This document shows positions 36,425 to 45,906 of a stretch of DNA of 64,000 nt, in pieces (positions within the stretch are counted from its first letter, which is position 1; every line of letters starts with the position of its first letter). Source of the DNA: Ponticaulis sp. (GTDB lineage: Bacteria; Pseudomonadota; Alphaproteobacteria; Caulobacterales; Hyphomonadaceae); contig PBNO01000006.1 in assembly GCA_002723155.1 (NCBI GenBank), forward strand, positions 1 to 64,000, read 5' to 3'. Under the pieces are notes generated by a model. The model worked only from the letters and a program-made list of their open reading frames with translations, had not been told where the DNA came from and made no database searches. Both the position numbers and the translations under genes were made by a program.

Positions 36425-37708
36425 ATGAGACGGGTTGTTATTACAGGCATTGGCCTCGTAACGCCTCTAGCGGGCAACCGCGAGGCGAGTTGGGAACGGT
36501 TGATTGAAGGGCGCTCTGGCGCGCAAAAGATTGACCTGTTTGATACTGACGACCTGTCCTGCAAGATTGCGGCGCAGGTTCCATGGACGACCGGTCGTGG
36601 CGGAGGCGAGGGTGACCCTGAAGCCTTTGATCCAGACCGTGTCGGTTCTGCCAAGGAACGTCGCCGCGTCGGCGAATTCATCGTCTACGGCATGGCTGCG
36701 GCCGCCGAAGCGATTGAAGATTCTGGCTGGGTGCCGGAAACGGAAGAAGAAAAGTGCATGACCGGTGTTCTCATCGGTTCGGGCATTGGTGGTCTTCCAG
36801 AAATCGCCGAAACTGCAAAACTTCTGGAAGAGAGCGGGCCGCGCAAAGTCAGCCCGTTCTTTATCCCAAGTGCTTTGATCAACCTGTGCTCCGGCCAGGT
36901 GTCCATCAAGCACGGCTTTAAAGGCCCGAACCACTCCGTGGTCACCGCCTGTGCGACAGGTGCGCACGCAATCGGTGATTCTGCCCGCCTCATTCAGTAT
37001 GGCGATGCGGACGTTATGGTTGCGGGTGGTACGGAAGGCTCTCTCTGCCGTATCGCAGTTGCAGGTTTCGCTGCAGCAAAAACCCTCTCCACGAAATTCA
37101 ACGACGAACCAGAACGCGCATCACGTCCGTACGACAAAGACCGCGACGGCTTCCTGTTCGGCGAAGGCGCTGGCGTACTCGTTCTTGAAGAATACGAGCA
37201 CGCGAAAAAGCGCGGCGCGAAAATCTATGCTGAGGTTCTCGGCTATGGCCTTTCCGGCGATGCGCACCACATCACGTCTCCTGCGGAAGACGGAAATGGT
37301 GGTTACCGCGCTATGGAAATGGCGCTGCGCCATGCCAAGCTGACACCAGCAGACATCGACTACGTCAACACTCACGGTACATCGACACCGGTTGGTGACG
37401 AGATCGAGGTCCGCGCGATCGAACGTCTCTTCGGTGAGTCTGTAAAAGGGCTGTCTCTGTCCTCGACGAAATCGTCTATCGGTCACCTTCTGGGTGCTGC
37501 TGGTGCGGTTGAAGCTGCCTTCACGGCGCTTGCGGTCAAGAACGGTATGATCCCTCCAACGCTGAACCTTGAGAACCCGTCATTTGAATCCGAGATCGAC
37601 CTGACACCGCTCAAGTCTAAAGCTCGCGAGATCAAATACGCGCTCTCTAACTCATTCGGTTTTGGCGGCACAAACGCAGCGCTCGTACTTGGACGCATCG
37701 ACGACTAA
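36425..37708 (+). CDS. fabF: 3-oxoacyl-ACP synthase II
   Basis: The 427-residue condensing enzyme of fatty-acid elongation has the Cys-His-His triad in VTACATGAHAIG, NTHGTSTPVGD and SIGHLLGAAGAVE, with GFGGTNAALV at the end. It carries an insertion near residues 55-78 (GRGGGEGDPEAF...) seen in alphaproteobacterial members. It starts 8 bases after acpP. Confidence 0.97.
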   Translation: MRRVVITGIGLVTPLAGNREASWERLIEGRSGAQKIDLFDTDDLSCKIAAQVPWTTGRGGGEGDPEAFDPDRVGSAKERRRVGEFIVYGMAAAAEAIEDSGWVPETEEEKCMTGVLIGSGIGGLPEIAETAKLLEESGPRKVSPFFIPSALINLCSGQVSIKHGFKGPNHSVVTACATGAHAIGDSARLIQYGDADVMVAGGTEGSLCRIAVAGFAAAKTLSTKFNDEPERASRPYDKDRDGFLFGEGAGVLVLEEYEHAKKRGAKIYAEVLGYGLSGDAHHITSPAEDGNGGYRAMEMALRHAKLTPADIDYVNTHGTSTPVGDEIEVRAIERLFGESVKGLSLSSTKSSIGHLLGAAGAVEAAFTALAVKNGMIPPTLNLENPSFESEIDLTPLKSKAREIKYALSNSFGFGGTNAALVLGRIDD

Positions 37709-37752
37709 GGACGAGCTGCCTTGGCTAAGATCAGGTTTCCAGGAGTGAAACG

Positions 37753-38781
37753 ATGAAATGGGTCACCAGGGCTTTGGTGGCCCTTCTCGTTTTAGCGCTC
37801 ATCGCAGCAGGCGGCGCGTTTGCCGCTTACCAATGGTTTCTTGGTCAGATTAACGAACCGGGTCCTATGGCGGGCGCTGAGAACCAGATCGTGCTTATCC
37901 CGCGCGGTGCCGGCACAATCCGTATCGGCGAACAGCTCGCTGAACAGGGGCTGATAGAGGACACACGTCTCTTCCGCCTCGCTTCACGCTATTACGAGCT
38001 CGACGCGAGCCTGAAAGCTGGTGAGTACAGCATTCCGGCCGATGCCAGCATCACCGAAATCCTCCGCCTGATGGAAGAGGGCGATGTCATTCTGCATCCG
38101 GTTCAGGTGATTGAAGGCTCGACTATTGCGCAGGCAATGCGCGCAATCGAGGCTTCAGAAGTGCTGACAGGCGACATGCCTGAGACACCTGAAGAGGGAA
38201 GCTTTCTGCCGGACACCTATATGGTCACCCGCGGTACGACGCGCGCCGAAGTTGTCCAACTGCTCATGGGCGCTCAGGACACGTTGCTTGATGAAATCTG
38301 GGCTAATCGTCAGCCAGATCTCCCGCTCGCCTCTCCGGAAGAGGCGGTTATCCTCGCATCTATCGTTGAAAAAGAGACAGGCAGTGTCGGTGATGAGGAT
38401 CTCGTCGCCAGCGTGTTCATCAACCGTCTTAATCGCGGTATGCGTCTGCAGAGCGATCCTACGATCATTTACGGCATCTCACAGGGCGAACGTCTGACGC
38501 GCACTGTGAACGGTCAGGAGGTACAGCGTGGCCTGTATCGCTCTGAAATCGACCGTTACACGCCTTACAACACGTATCAGATTGACCGCCTGCCTCCGAC
38601 ACCAATTTGCAATCCGAGTGAGGCGGCACTTCGCGCAGTTCTTCAGCCCGCGGAATCTGATTATCTATTCTTTGTTGCCGACGGTGAGGGGCATCACGTG
38701 TTCGCCCGCACCAACGCAGAACACAATCGCAATGTTGCGCGCTGGCGTCAGATTGAACGCAGCCGCCGCAACGCTCAATAA
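37753..38781 (+). CDS. mltG: Endolytic murein transglycosylase MltG
   Basis: The 342-residue inner-membrane protein cuts nascent glycan strands and so ends their growth. One N-terminal helix (about 4-27) is followed by a LysM-like subdomain and the YceG catalytic domain with the glutamate in ASIVEKETG, plus 'RLQSDPTIIYG' and TPYNTYQIDRLPPTPICNP. AGGAG precedes the ATG. Confidence 0.95.
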   Translation: MKWVTRALVALLVLALIAAGGAFAAYQWFLGQINEPGPMAGAENQIVLIPRGAGTIRIGEQLAEQGLIEDTRLFRLASRYYELDASLKAGEYSIPADASITEILRLMEEGDVILHPVQVIEGSTIAQAMRAIEASEVLTGDMPETPEEGSFLPDTYMVTRGTTRAEVVQLLMGAQDTLLDEIWANRQPDLPLASPEEAVILASIVEKETGSVGDEDLVASVFINRLNRGMRLQSDPTIIYGISQGERLTRTVNGQEVQRGLYRSEIDRYTPYNTYQIDRLPPTPICNPSEAALRAVLQPAESDYLFFVADGEGHHVFARTNAEHNRNVARWRQIERSRRNAQ

Positions 38782-38792
38782 GGAGACACACC

Positions 38793-39677
38793 ATGCTCTC
38801 CAGCATGACAGGATTTGGCAGCGGACAAGGAGATGGCGCGCGCCTCTCATGGCAGTTTGAAGCCAAATCGGTAAACGGGCGTGGTCTTGATCTACGGCTT
38901 CATCTGCCGCCGGGATGTGAAGGTCTGGAAGCCGGCATTCGTGCTGCGTTCAAGTCGGCTTTTGCGCGCGGCAATATGCAGGCTTCGCTTAATCTCCGTG
39001 AAACCGGCGATGGTCAGCGAGTTTCGATCGATTCAGGCCTGCTGAATGCACTTTCGCGCAAGGCTCGCCTGGCTGACCGTGCTGCTGGCCGTGGCGCTGC
39101 TACGTCTGCCGGTGATTTGTTTGCTCTACGCGGCGTTCTCTCCAATGAGCGGACTGCCATTGAAGTGTCTCCGGACAGCGATATTGGAAAAGGCATTATG
39201 GATGCCGTCGGCGAAGCAATCGAACAGTTGAAGCGGGCACGCCAGACGGAAGGTCAGGCGCTGCTTGAGATTATGGAACGCATTGTGTCCGACATGGAAG
39301 CTGTGGTCGTTGAAGCGAAAGCCAAAGCTGATGTTCAGCCTGCACAAATGATGGCACGTCTCAATGAGCGCGTGACAGGGCTTCTTTCTGATTCTCGTAT
39401 CAGCGAAGAACGTCTGGAGCAGGAACTTGCTATTCTGGTGAGTAAGGCGGACGTCACAGAAGAGGTTGATCGCCTCTCGGCGCACCTTGTTGAAGCGCGG
39501 AATTTGTTTAAATCAGGCAAGGCTGTAGGGCGGAAACTTGATTTCTTGTCTCAAGAGCTTTTGCGCGAAGCGAATACGCTTGGCAGCAAGTCTGCGAGCC
39601 TTGAAATGACACGTCATTCGCTCGCTCTGAAATCGCTTATCGATCAGTTCAAGGAGCAGTCCGCAAATGTCGAATAG
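38793..39677 (+). CDS. yicC: YicC/YloC family endoribonuclease
   Basis: The 294-residue cytosolic protein begins MLSSMTGFGSG with KSVNGRGLDLRLHLP, the family signature, and ends with GRKLDFLSQELLREANTLGSK. Family members are stress-linked endoribonucleases. AAGGAG lies 8 bases before the ATG. The gene overlaps gmk by 11 bases. Confidence 0.93.
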   Translation: MLSSMTGFGSGQGDGARLSWQFEAKSVNGRGLDLRLHLPPGCEGLEAGIRAAFKSAFARGNMQASLNLRETGDGQRVSIDSGLLNALSRKARLADRAAGRGAATSAGDLFALRGVLSNERTAIEVSPDSDIGKGIMDAVGEAIEQLKRARQTEGQALLEIMERIVSDMEAVVVEAKAKADVQPAQMMARLNERVTGLLSDSRISEERLEQELAILVSKADVTEEVDRLSAHLVEARNLFKSGKAVGRKLDFLSQELLREANTLGSKSASLEMTRHSLALKSLIDQFKEQSANVE

Positions 39678-40302
39678 TGCTCATCCGCGCCGCGGCCTTA
39701 TGCTCGTCATTTCCAGCCCGTCCGGAGCTGGTAAAACCACGCTGTCCCGAAAGCTGATGGACAAATACGAAGATGTTCGTCTGTCCGTTTCTGCGACGAC
39801 ACGTGCGCCGCGTCCGGGCGAACAAGACGGCGTCCATTACGACTTCGTCGATCATGCGCAGTTTGAAAAGATGATTGAGGATCGCGAGTTTCTGGAATGG
39901 GCGAAGGTGTTCGACCATTTCTACGGAACGCCTCGCAAAGCTGTCGAGCGCCGCCTCTCTGAGGGCCGTGACGTGATATTTGACGTAGACTGGCAGGGCG
40001 CTGATGCGATCCATGACCAGATGCCGAATGATGTTGTATCTGTTTTCGTTCTGCCGCCGAGCATTCAGGCGCTTCAAAAGCGTCTGGAAGAGCGTCCGGG
40101 ATCAGACCCTGAAAAAGTCGCTCGCCGGATGGCAGGTGCCAAAAGCGAAATTAGCCATTGGCGTCGCTATGACTATGTCATTGTGAACGAAGATCTGAAT
40201 GTGGCGTTCGAAGAGCTGGAGCGCATCCTTCTGACGGAACGCCAGAAGCGTCTGCGTCAGCTTCGCCTCGAGCCTCTGGTTCAAAAACTACTGGCGGACT
40301 AA
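39667..40302 (+). CDS. gmk: Guanylate kinase
   Basis: The 211-residue kinase converts GMP to GDP. P-loop SSPSGAGKTTLSRKL, the GMP-binding SATTRAPRPGEQDGVHYDFV, and 'EFLEWAKVFDHFYGTPR' are intact. It is the last gene of the mltG-yicC-gmk run and meets the convergent rsmA with a 4-base overlap. Confidence 0.97.
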   Translation: MSNSAHPRRGLMLVISSPSGAGKTTLSRKLMDKYEDVRLSVSATTRAPRPGEQDGVHYDFVDHAQFEKMIEDREFLEWAKVFDHFYGTPRKAVERRLSEGRDVIFDVDWQGADAIHDQMPNDVVSVFVLPPSIQALQKRLEERPGSDPEKVARRMAGAKSEISHWRRYDYVIVNEDLNVAFEELERILLTERQKRLRQLRLEPLVQKLLAD

Positions 40303-41147
40303 AGCGCTTTCCACGCTGTCGTAAGATCGCGGAACTCCTGCTGGGAGAGCGTCTCTGCACGGCGGGTAGGATCAATGCCGACTGATTCCAAAAGCTGTTC
40401 TGTCGTGGCGCCCTGAGGCATGATTTGCTTCAGGCTCGCGCGCAGCATTTTACGTCTCTGACCAAACGCGGCTGCAGTGACTGTCTGCAAGGCATCCAGA
40501 TGGGGGTAAACTTTGTCTTCTGCCAGCGGTTTGGCCGAGACGACCGCCGAGGCCACCTTCGGCGGCGGCTTGAACGCGCCCGGTGGCAGGGTAAACGCCA
40601 TGCGCGGCTCGATGACTGCATGCGAGAGAACTGCGAGGCGCCCGTAATGATTGCTTCCCGGTTTTGCACAAATGCGTTGGGCCACCTCTTTCTGGAACAT
40701 GAGAGACATGGTCCCGAACAGAGACATCTGGTTCAGCCAGCCCACGAAGAGCGGCGTGCCGACATTGTAGGGCAGGTTGGCAATGATTTTGATATTCTGG
40801 CCGAGGCCGTGTTCGTCGATGAAGGCGGGCCAATCAATAGCCGTTGCATCGCCCTTATGAACAGCGAGTCGTCCTTGCGACGCTTCAGGCCAGCTCAGTA
40901 GTGCTTCTGCGAAGCGATCATCCATCTCAACGCAGACAAGCTTTCTAACGCCATTGTCCAACAGCGCACGCGTCAGGCCGCCCGGGCCGGGACCGATTTC
41001 GATGACATCGGCGCCGTCAACAGGTCCGCCTGCGAGGGCCACGCGTTTCAGAATGTCGGGATCAAACAGAAAGTGCTGGCCGAGCTTTTTATTAGCCGTC
41101 GCGCGCAGAAGTTCAGGTGCTTTGTCGTCAGTCATGGGCGGCGTCAT
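40299..41147 (-). CDS. rsmA: 16S rRNA dimethyladenosine transferase
   Basis: The 282-residue methyltransferase modifies A1518 and A1519 of 16S rRNA during 30S maturation. LGQHFLFD, the SAM site EIGPGPGGLTRALL and the catalytic IANLPYNVGTPL are clear. Either ATG 41147 or ATG 41135 may be used; neither has a strong ribosome site. The start overlaps the end of pdxA. Confidence 0.95.
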   Translation of the reverse strand: MTPPMTDDKAPELLRATANKKLGQHFLFDPDILKRVALAGGPVDGADVIEIGPGPGGLTRALLDNGVRKLVCVEMDDRFAEALLSWPEASQGRLAVHKGDATAIDWPAFIDEHGLGQNIKIIANLPYNVGTPLFVGWLNQMSLFGTMSLMFQKEVAQRICAKPGSNHYGRLAVLSHAVIEPRMAFTLPPGAFKPPPKVASAVVSAKPLAEDKVYPHLDALQTVTAAAFGQRRKMLRASLKQIMPQGATTEQLLESVGIDPTRRAETLSQQEFRDLTTAWKAL

Positions 41148-42183
41148 ATTCGATTCGGTTGTGGCTCATTGTGTCGGCCATGTTTATAGCGGCGATCAGA
41201 CTGTCGGCGCGCACATTAAATGCGCCCGCCGCATCATATGCCGTTCCGTGATCCGGTGAGGTTCTGATGAATGGCAGACCAAGCGTCACATTCACGCCGC
41301 CCCACATATCGAGCGTCTTCAGCGGCGCAAGCCCCTGATCGTGATACATGGCCAGCACGGCATCATACGCGCCTCTCAGCATTTCATGAAATACGGTATC
41401 GCCCGGACGTGGACCAATAGCGTTGATGCCGGACGCGTTGAGCTCCTGAAGCGCAGGAATGATGACCGCCTGTTCTTCATGGCCCAGCATGCCGTCTTCG
41501 CCTGCGTGCGGGTTGAGGCCAGCAACGCCAATGCGTGCGCTATCTGCCGCAAAATCGCGTTTGAGCGCGGTTGAGACGATCTCCGCCACCTGTTTGATAA
41601 GTGGTCCAGTGATCGCATCCGGCACGGCGCGCAGCGGCATGTGGATCGTTGTGAGCGCAACGCGAAGCCCGCCACCAATAAGCATCATAACCGGGTGGGG
41701 CGCTTCGGCGCCCGTCAGTGTGCCTGCCAGCTCCGCAAGGTATTCGGTGTGGCCAGGGTGCTGGAAACCAGCGGCTTTCAACAGCGACTTGGCAATCGGA
41801 TTGGTCACAACAGCGGAGGCTGTGCCATTCCAGACATCGTCCACGCCCAGTCTGATCGACTCAACAATCGCAGAACCTGTTGCGGTATCGGGCACACCGG
41901 CGCGAACGTCAGGGCTCGTAACATCAATGACCGGAAGACCATCCGAGAACACAGCTTCACACTCTGCCGGATCACTGATTTCGATGATGTCGACATCGAG
42001 GCCGGATTCACGCGCGCGTTCGCGCACCGTCGCGATATTGCCGCGAAGATAGAAGCTGCGAGTATCCGGTATTTTCTGGAATGCCTGCCAGGCAAGGAGA
42101 GAAGCCTGCGGGCCAACGCCCGCCGGATCTCCCTGCGTCAGAACAAGCGGTAACCGCTTATCGTCTGATAATTGTTGCGTCAC
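41128..42183 (-). CDS. pdxA: 4-hydroxythreonine-4-phosphate dehydrogenase
   Basis: The 351-residue metal-dependent dehydrogenase acts in pyridoxal phosphate synthesis by the DXP-dependent route. Motifs are TQGDPAGVGPQ, TTIHMPLRAV, GLNPHAGEDG and MYHDQGLAPLK, which contain the metal-binding histidines. It overlaps the end of surA by 26 bases, so the genes are probably one transcript. Confidence 0.96.
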   Translation of the reverse strand: MTQQLSDDKRLPLVLTQGDPAGVGPQASLLAWQAFQKIPDTRSFYLRGNIATVRERARESGLDVDIIEISDPAECEAVFSDGLPVIDVTSPDVRAGVPDTATGSAIVESIRLGVDDVWNGTASAVVTNPIAKSLLKAAGFQHPGHTEYLAELAGTLTGAEAPHPVMMLIGGGLRVALTTIHMPLRAVPDAITGPLIKQVAEIVSTALKRDFAADSARIGVAGLNPHAGEDGMLGHEEQAVIIPALQELNASGINAIGPRPGDTVFHEMLRGAYDAVLAMYHDQGLAPLKTLDMWGGVNVTLGLPFIRTSPDHGTAYDAAGAFNVRADSLIAAINMADTMSHNRIEYDAAHD

Positions 42184-43432
42184 GCTTCAGGTCACGAAGT
42201 TCGCGCTGCGCCATGAGAGAAAGCTGCTGGTTGAACAGGCGATCCTCGATAGCTTCGCGGTCCGGAATTTCGATGTCAGCAAATCCGCGATCACACACAT
42301 ACAGCAGGGTCGGGCCTGCCGGTGTCTCGATCGGCGCTGCAGATGTGCCCACTTCAGTGTCACGCACTGTTTCAGAAATCTGCTCCATCAGAGCGTCCAT
42401 GCTTACACGACCGAGCGGCGCGTAGAGGAGGCCTTCGGTTTCGTTCACGGCCGTTTCCAGCGTATCACACGAATGGCCTTCGGCACGGAAAGCTTCGAGC
42501 GCTGAGATGTCGCCTGTTGCGGAGAGAACCTGATTGAGGTCGACTTCCACCTGTCCGTTTGTTCCGTCCTGCTTGGCGCGGACCGCGTAGACATAGATGC
42601 CATCAGACGCGACGATAGGTGGTGTCATCGCAGGCGCTTCAGTCGCGCGGATAACTTCCTGAACTTCCGGTTCCAGCTCTGTCGGGGAGACCCAACCGAG
42701 ATCGCCGCCAACCGCAGCTGTCGGGGAATTTGAGTATTGCTGAGCTGCAAGTTCAAAACGCGCACCCTGACGGATTTGCTGCAGGATAACATTAGCGCCC
42801 TGCATCATCTGCTGGCGGTCTGATTCCGTTGGCGCGTAGAGGAAAATCTCGGCGAGCTGATAGCGCTCTTCAGACGCATCATTTTCCATACGGTCGAGCG
42901 TGCTGTCGATCTGCAGCTGGGAAATACGGATACGAGAACCGTAGAGACCATTGATGATGCGGCGCCATGCAATTTCTGCACGCATCTGCTCGCGCAGTGT
43001 TTGCGGGTTCACACCGTTTTGCACGAGCGTTGCGTAAAGACCTTCGAGCGATGTCTGGTTCTGACGTGCGAGGTCGTTGACGGCCGCGTCAATTTCACGT
43101 TCGTCGATTTCGAGTTCGTACTCAGCAGCTTTCTGAAGTTGCAGGCGTTCGTCGATCAGCTCTTCCATTGCGCGCGGCAGAACCTGACGCAGAGCTTCCT
43201 GCGATGGCTGAACGCCCAGTGTAATCAGCAGCAGGCGTGCGCGGGACGCGACGTCAGAGATGGAAATTACTTCATCATTCACGACAGCTGCGACACCGCC
43301 GAGCATGCGAGTAGAAGACTCAGCTGCTTCAGAAGTTGCTGCGGTCGCTGGGCCGGTAGCGGTCTGTGCAATTGCAGGTGCACTGAATGCCATCAGAGCA
43401 AGCCCACTTACCAGCGTCCGAAATCCGATCAT
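42158..43432 (-). CDS. surA: SurA-like periplasmic peptidyl-prolyl isomerase
   Basis: The 424-residue exported chaperone has a signal peptide (about 1-22, ending AIA), a SurA N-terminal helical domain ('DVASRARLLLITLGVQPSQEAL', 'LIDERLQLQKAAE') and at least one parvulin domain around DLGWVSPTELEPEV. It helps fold outer-membrane proteins and is linked here to lptD, its best-known client. GGAG lies 10 bases before the ATG. Confidence 0.9.
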   Translation of the reverse strand: MIGFRTLVSGLALMAFSAPAIAQTATGPATAATSEAAESSTRMLGGVAAVVNDEVISISDVASRARLLLITLGVQPSQEALRQVLPRAMEELIDERLQLQKAAEYELEIDEREIDAAVNDLARQNQTSLEGLYATLVQNGVNPQTLREQMRAEIAWRRIINGLYGSRIRISQLQIDSTLDRMENDASEERYQLAEIFLYAPTESDRQQMMQGANVILQQIRQGARFELAAQQYSNSPTAAVGGDLGWVSPTELEPEVQEVIRATEAPAMTPPIVASDGIYVYAVRAKQDGTNGQVEVDLNQVLSATGDISALEAFRAEGHSCDTLETAVNETEGLLYAPLGRVSMDALMEQISETVRDTEVGTSAAPIETPAGPTLLYVCDRGFADIEIPDREAIEDRLFNQQLSLMAQRELRDLKRDATIIRR

Positions 43433-43536
43433 AAATCTTTACTCCAAAAACCTGCCCGCCAACGCGAATTCATCGTGTCACATGCGATAACATGATCCAA
43501 AAGGAAATGTCACATGAAGATGCAGAAGGGTTTCTC

Positions 43537-45777
43537 TTAATCAAAATTACCACTGGTGACCTGGCCAAGTGTATTGAAGCCAAAGCCGAACGTGATGGAT
43601 TCACTATTGCCCACGCCGCGATCATTGATTTCGCGTTGCTGATAGCCAATCTGGAAGAAGCTACACTCGTCAGACCAGCGAAGCGCTACGGCCTGGATCT
43701 GGTTCAGATTGGCTTCGAGGTTCCGGTTGATCCGGTACAGCAGCTCAACGTCTTCGGTCAGCTCAACGGTCGCGCCAAGGGAGATGCCCTGACGTTGCAG
43801 CGGGAGCGCTTCCATTGAGATGTCATCTGACACGTTGAAATAGGTGACATCGCCCTTGAGGCGCCACCAGTCGACTGTCGCACGGGTTTCGACGCGCTGA
43901 ATGTCGAAATCATCATTGAGACGGAAGTTGGCTGCAAAGCTGAATGTATCGTTGTACTCAAGCGCACCGCCGACCAGATAATCTGACTCAGTGCCTGCCA
44001 GGTTAGAGGCATAAGTGAATAGCGGGTCCGCCTCGTCGCGCCAGCGACGGCCAAGTGTGCCGCGGAGCGTGAAACCATTGTCCATGGAGACCGCCGTGCG
44101 AACACCTGCCGCGATACGTCCACCCGTTTCAACAAGGTCCTGCTGCGTGAACGGATCAGCTTCGAACAGAACGGCGTGGTCCAGTTCGAACTTCGTGGAG
44201 TCTTCGTTCGGTACAAGAATGTTTTCGAGTGAGGATTCGCTATAGGCGATCGTCATGATCGGTTCGATCAAAATACGCGAACCTTCTGAATAACGCGCCA
44301 AAGGCCAGCGTACTGTTGCTGCGGCCAGACCATATCCCCGCGCTTCAGAGTCTTCGAATGCTGGCGTCGCGTTTGTCTGAGCGACAGAATAATCGAAATA
44401 ATCACCACGCACGCGCAGAAGGGGCTCGAGCACCAGGCCGCCTGGAGACACATAGGAGTTCTGCCAGTCAGCAGATGCCGTGAGGCGGCGCGTGTCATTT
44501 CCGCCGCTGCGATCCAGAATGGCGAGGCCGGTCTCGAGAGAGACCAGACCATTGTCACCAAAGTCCATGAGCTGGTTTGCGTAAACGCTTGGCGTCACGC
44601 GCGCGAACAGGGCGTCATCATCACCATCGCGCAGACCTTGCGTGTGGAAGGAAATTGCATCCGCGTAGAAATTCTCGCTCTGGCCAACAAAATAAAGCTG
44701 GTTGAGAAGGCGCTGAGGGTTGGAGTCGACCAGTCCGCGCGGTGTGTTCCAGTCGCTAATGTCGTAGCGGCGCAGATAGAGGTCGTCGGAGACTTCCTCG
44801 ATAGAGAAGCCCCAGCTCCAGATATCCGAAATCTCGAAATCACCTTCTGCGAAGAGGTGACCACGGAATTCTTCTGCGCTTGGGATCAGCGTGCCAGTGA
44901 AGGTTGATGGATTGGCAACGATGCGACCGTTCGTATTGTAGAACTGGCGGTCACCATTGCTGTCGAACTCATAGTCATACGCCATGGAGCCAGACAGGTT
45001 CAACGAGCCGGAATAGAAGCGCTGGCGGTATTCGGCACCCAGTGTCGAGTTCACATTCGTGTGGAGACGCGGCGTGACAGTCAGATCATTGCTCGGCGAA
45101 ATCGCCCAGTAATACGGCTGCTCGTAAACGAAACCGAGTTTCGAGGAGAGTTCTGGCGTTGGCGTGAGGAAGCCGGAGCGGCGTTCCGTGCTTGGGTCCG
45201 GGTGCGCGAAATACGGCAGGTAAAGTACCGGAACGCCTTTCAACTCAAATACGGCACCCTCATAGGTGATCATCTGGGTGTCAGCGTTCTGGACGGCGCG
45301 GCGGGCACGCAGGCTCCATGTTGGCTGGCTGCCTTCTTCTTCGCAGATCGGGCATGCGGTATAGATCGCATATTCCAGAGAGTTGGAGCCAGTATCGTTA
45401 CGCGCAGCCGTGCGGGCAACGACAACGGCATTTTGAGGTAGTTGAGCGGCAAAATTGGCTGCAACACCGTCCGACAGTGAACCGTCAACTTCCAGCTCTT
45501 CTGCAACGCGGACAGTACCGTCCGGATCAACAATGCGCACATTGCCAATCGCGTGAACTTTTTGTTCCTGAAGATTGTAGATTACCCGATCAGCCGTGAG
45601 TTGGCGGTCCGCATAGCGCGCGACCACATTGCCTTCTGCGATCATGATTCCTTCATCCTGATTATCAATCAGAACGTCTGCTTCCAGATAAACCCGATCA
45701 GATGAAAAATCCTGCGCAACCACAGCCGGTGTGAATGCCATCATCGCCATGATTGCGAGCAGATCGTTGCGCTTCAC
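43537..45777 (-). CDS. lptD: LPS-assembly protein LptD
   Basis: The 746-residue outer-membrane protein inserts lipopolysaccharide. A signal peptide (about 1-21) is followed by an LptA-like beta-jellyroll (from VYLEADVLIDNQDEGIMIAEGNVVARY) and a large barrel beginning near 'GVPVLYLPYFAHPDPSTERRSG', the LptD fingerprint. Cysteines are few: a CPIC pair near residue 140 and one in DECSFF near the C-terminus, which could form the inter-domain disulphide. AAGGGG precedes the ATG. lptF/lptG, often upstream, are not visible. Confidence 0.94.
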   Translation of the reverse strand: MKRNDLLAIMAMMAFTPAVVAQDFSSDRVYLEADVLIDNQDEGIMIAEGNVVARYADRQLTADRVIYNLQEQKVHAIGNVRIVDPDGTVRVAEELEVDGSLSDGVAANFAAQLPQNAVVVARTAARNDTGSNSLEYAIYTACPICEEEGSQPTWSLRARRAVQNADTQMITYEGAVFELKGVPVLYLPYFAHPDPSTERRSGFLTPTPELSSKLGFVYEQPYYWAISPSNDLTVTPRLHTNVNSTLGAEYRQRFYSGSLNLSGSMAYDYEFDSNGDRQFYNTNGRIVANPSTFTGTLIPSAEEFRGHLFAEGDFEISDIWSWGFSIEEVSDDLYLRRYDISDWNTPRGLVDSNPQRLLNQLYFVGQSENFYADAISFHTQGLRDGDDDALFARVTPSVYANQLMDFGDNGLVSLETGLAILDRSGGNDTRRLTASADWQNSYVSPGGLVLEPLLRVRGDYFDYSVAQTNATPAFEDSEARGYGLAAATVRWPLARYSEGSRILIEPIMTIAYSESSLENILVPNEDSTKFELDHAVLFEADPFTQQDLVETGGRIAAGVRTAVSMDNGFTLRGTLGRRWRDEADPLFTYASNLAGTESDYLVGGALEYNDTFSFAANFRLNDDFDIQRVETRATVDWWRLKGDVTYFNVSDDISMEALPLQRQGISLGATVELTEDVELLYRINRNLEANLNQIQAVALRWSDECSFFQIGYQQREINDRGVGNSESITFGFGFNTLGQVTSGNFD

Positions 45778-45906
45778 GGTTATCCCCTTCGAAACCTACT
45801 TGTCTGGGTTATACTTTTCGTCGCAAGGACAAAAGAGTTCATACCCAATGACAGGCAAAAAAAGCGATTTTAAGGTCGCCTTGTTGCATATTTGATGCCT
45901 GAAATC

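Noticed and set aside
43492-43818. 108-codon plus-strand frame over the end of lptD
   Set aside because: It lies mostly inside the lptD barrel region on the opposite strand and has no recognisable domain or ribosome site.
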